64,000 nt of DNA from a bacterium (GTDB taxonomy: Bacteria; Electryoneota; Electryoneia; Electryoneales; Electryoneaceae): the NCBI GenBank assembly GCA_020444425.1, contig JAHLLB010000008.1, positions 58,842-122,841 on the forward strand, written 5' to 3'. Shown here in pieces: positions 62,500 through 64,000 of this stretch. The notes under the pieces were generated by a model that saw only the letters and a list, made by a program, of their open reading frames with translations, had not been told where the DNA came from and searched no databases. Positions within the stretch are counted from its first letter, which is position 1. Each line of letters starts with the position of its first letter. The translations under genes were made by a program, and so were the position numbers.

Positions 62500-62871
62500 A
62501 TGTCCCTCAACCTCACCGCCGCATGGCTGGAGGCACGATTGTCGCCGTCCATGCTGCACTTCTCCGCGACCGTGACCACCAGCAACACCTTCCTCAACGG
62601 TCCGGGCGGAGCATCCGGAGACGGCTTTCCGATGACACAGGCAGGCGTCATCCGCTCCCTCTCCATCTGGGACGGCAGCACTCTGCACACCGCCGAACTG
62701 GACATTGCCTTTGACGCCGGCGACAGGCTTGCCCTCAGCGCACTCTGCGATACGACCTATACCGTGTCGTTGCTGCGCAATTACGTCACCATGCCACTGT
62801 TCGTCAGCGGCTTGCCCACGAACAGCACCTACTACGCCACCGTAGATCTGTTGCTGAAGGAGGACGCATGA
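62500..62871 (+). CDS. Hypothetical phage-module protein
   Basis: A 123-residue beta-rich protein (FSATVTTSNTFLNGPGGASG, LSIWDGSTLHTAELDIAF) starting MSLNLTAAWLEARLSPSM. CCAGGAGCTTCCC lies before ATG 62500. It overlaps the next start by four bases (ATGA), which supports a shared operon. No family recognised; size and position suggest a small head or neck accessory protein. Confidence 0.6.
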   Translation: MSLNLTAAWLEARLSPSMLHFSATVTTSNTFLNGPGGASGDGFPMTQAGVIRSLSIWDGSTLHTAELDIAFDAGDRLALSALCDTTYTVSLLRNYVTMPLFVSGLPTNSTYYATVDLLLKEDA

Positions 62872-63719
62872 GTGTGTTCACCGATCTTGCCACCCTGCGC
62901 AACCATCTGCAGGCGTTCGACTTTGATGCGATCGAGATCAACTTCGAGCCGGTCGTGCTGTTTGGTACTGACACCACCCAACTTCCGCACAACGGCCTCG
63001 CGGACGACAGCGTCACCGTCTACACCCAGCAGGCCAACACGCCCACCGGACCGATCGAGACGACCCTCAACGGGGAAACGTGGATCAACAGCGGCTATGA
63101 CGCGCTCCTGCCGGCGACCGTCGTCGTCGCGGCGGACGAGTACCCGTTGAAACGGTACATCGAAGGACTGGACTACGCAGTCAACGAGGAAAAGGCGCAG
63201 ATCAAACGTCTCGCCGGAGGATCAATTCCGGACGGCGGCACGGTCTTTGTCTGGCTGCTCCCGCTCAGCGAGGCCACCGTCGATGTGGACTATGAAATCG
63301 ACCTTGACCAGGGCACCCTTGCCCGGCTGCCAGGCGGCAATTTGCCCGATCCGGCCCGCGTGTATGTCAGCTACGCGACGACACGGGCGCGCGCGTCCGA
63401 GGGCCTGCTGAACCAGGCGATCGCGGACGCCGAGGGGAAAATCCTCGCCCGGCTCAAACCCGAATATGACGAGACCAGCGGGGATTACGGCCTCGCTCTC
63501 GGTACGACCGAGCTCGCGCTGGCGTATGTCTGCGATGACCTCGCCGCCGGGGTACTCTCCCGGAATGGTGACAGCAGCAGCGACAATCGCGCACGCCGGT
63601 TCATGGAGCTCGCTCTGCGCTACGAGGACCGCGCTCTGCACAACCTGACCCCGTTCATTCGCTTGCCGCTGCCTACCGCATCACGCCGTCAGCAAAACGT
63701 GCCCTCCGCGTCGTGGTGA
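62868..63719 (+). CDS. Phage head-tail/structural-type protein, unassigned
   Basis: A 283-residue protein in two parts: an N-terminal beta-rich half (SVTVYTQQANTPTGPIETTL, YEIDLDQGTLARLPGGNLPD) and a C-terminal helical half (NQAIADAEGKILARLKPEYD, ALAYVCDDLAAGVLSRNGDS, ARRFMELALRYEDRAL). The helical half resembles head-tail connector (DUF1320/gp6-like) proteins that pair with a capsid gene; that likeness is by eye only. ATG 62868 overlaps the previous stop. Confidence 0.55.
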   Translation: MSVFTDLATLRNHLQAFDFDAIEINFEPVVLFGTDTTQLPHNGLADDSVTVYTQQANTPTGPIETTLNGETWINSGYDALLPATVVVAADEYPLKRYIEGLDYAVNEEKAQIKRLAGGSIPDGGTVFVWLLPLSEATVDVDYEIDLDQGTLARLPGGNLPDPARVYVSYATTRARASEGLLNQAIADAEGKILARLKPEYDETSGDYGLALGTTELALAYVCDDLAAGVLSRNGDSSSDNRARRFMELALRYEDRALHNLTPFIRLPLPTASRRQQNVPSASW

Positions 63720-63825
63720 GACTTGGTGGGGGACATCTGGCGGCACTTGGTACTACTGACTGTTAAAATGAACGTAATAATCCGCAGCCGTTTGCCAGTT
63801 GAATCGTGCGGGCTGTGCCGACAGG

Positions 63826-63987
63826 TGTCCCCTCGATCCAGCCCCCCGGGACACCTGTCCCACCAGACTTCGTGTCACATGAATTAACCTCAAGTGCGTG
63901 TTTCAAGCACTGATCCCCGAACATCTGCTGACCAGGTGGGCCAGATGTCCCCTCGATCCAGCCCCCCGGGACACCTGTCCCACCAGA
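63826..63987 (+). repeat. Two 42-nt direct repeats with GGGACACC hairpin arms
   Basis: Identical 42-nt sequence at 63826-63867 and 63946-63987 (120-bp offset). The first copy with its left flank forms CAGGTGTCCC/GGGACACCTG around a CTCGATCCAGCCCCCC loop. The gap from 63720 to the window end has no gene. Confidence 0.8.
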
Positions 63988-64000
63988 ACCCACCTCGCAA

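Overview
The window is high-GC DNA from a Gram-negative bacterium. Outer-membrane export and assembly proteins (Wza-like, Wzi-like, a small beta-barrel) and a BY-kinase show the double membrane. Gene content and the yajC-def-fmt-rsmB-PASTA-rpe housekeeping run do not look proteobacterial; an uncultured FCB-type or related candidate phylum is my guess from gene order only. No rRNA, tRNA or CRISPR array was recognised.

Layout. (1) 1-161 is the C-terminal end of a REP-associated tyrosine transposase (RAYT), directly followed by palindromic repeats. (2) 582-19596 (+) is a polysaccharide block. It holds a complete WbpA/B/D/E/I-type route to UDP-ManNAc3NAcA (with B and D fused), a UDP-glucuronate 4-epimerase-like SDR, a membrane-anchored glucuronyl C5-epimerase homologue, two GT4 glycosyltransferases, a flippase, two sulfotransferases, an asparagine-synthase-like protein and an O-antigen ligase/polymerase. 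(3) 19892-33267 (-) is a nonulosonic-acid block: a PseI-type synthase and a second divergent NeuB-family synthase, an SpsF-type cytidylyltransferase, a NeuD-like acetyltransferase, PtmA-like SDR and PtmE-like CBS-nucleotidyltransferase, a DegT aminotransferase, an SDR epimerase, a PseG-like protein, a third sulfotransferase and two glycosyltransferases. (4) 34165-38885 (+) is housekeeping: yajC, def, fmt, rsmB, a PASTA protein and rpe. (5) 38979-44613 (-) is a second sugar-modification block with an unusual aminotransferase/GT-B fusion, a PseG-like protein, a methyltransferase and a double-GNAT protein. (6) 45243-53191 holds a STAS protein, a HAD phosphatase, Wzc-like and Wza-like proteins, a membrane EEP-family enzyme and a Wzi-like outer-membrane protein. 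(7) 53599-58275 holds a cysteine-desulfurase-family enzyme, a GDPD, an XRE regulator and a secreted propeller-like protein. (8) 59823-63719 is a phage-type capsid module with unusually loose spacing.

Together the sugar genes point to an acidic, probably sulfated and possibly epimerised surface polysaccharide carrying nonulosonic acids, exported by a Wzx/Wza/Wzc-type route.

The most striking non-coding signal is a superfamily of about 30 REP-like hairpins. They share flanks (GGAT ... GGCAT or GGGCAC) but carry at least nine different self-complementary stems, found as single copies, a 55-bp tandem array, a 77-bp paired tandem array and a nine-copy cluster. Separate repeat classes are a GGACACGCGTGTCC palindrome at gene ends and inside genes (36.5-43.7 kb), GGGGACA-type hairpins (58-64 kb), and low-complexity strings after many genes.
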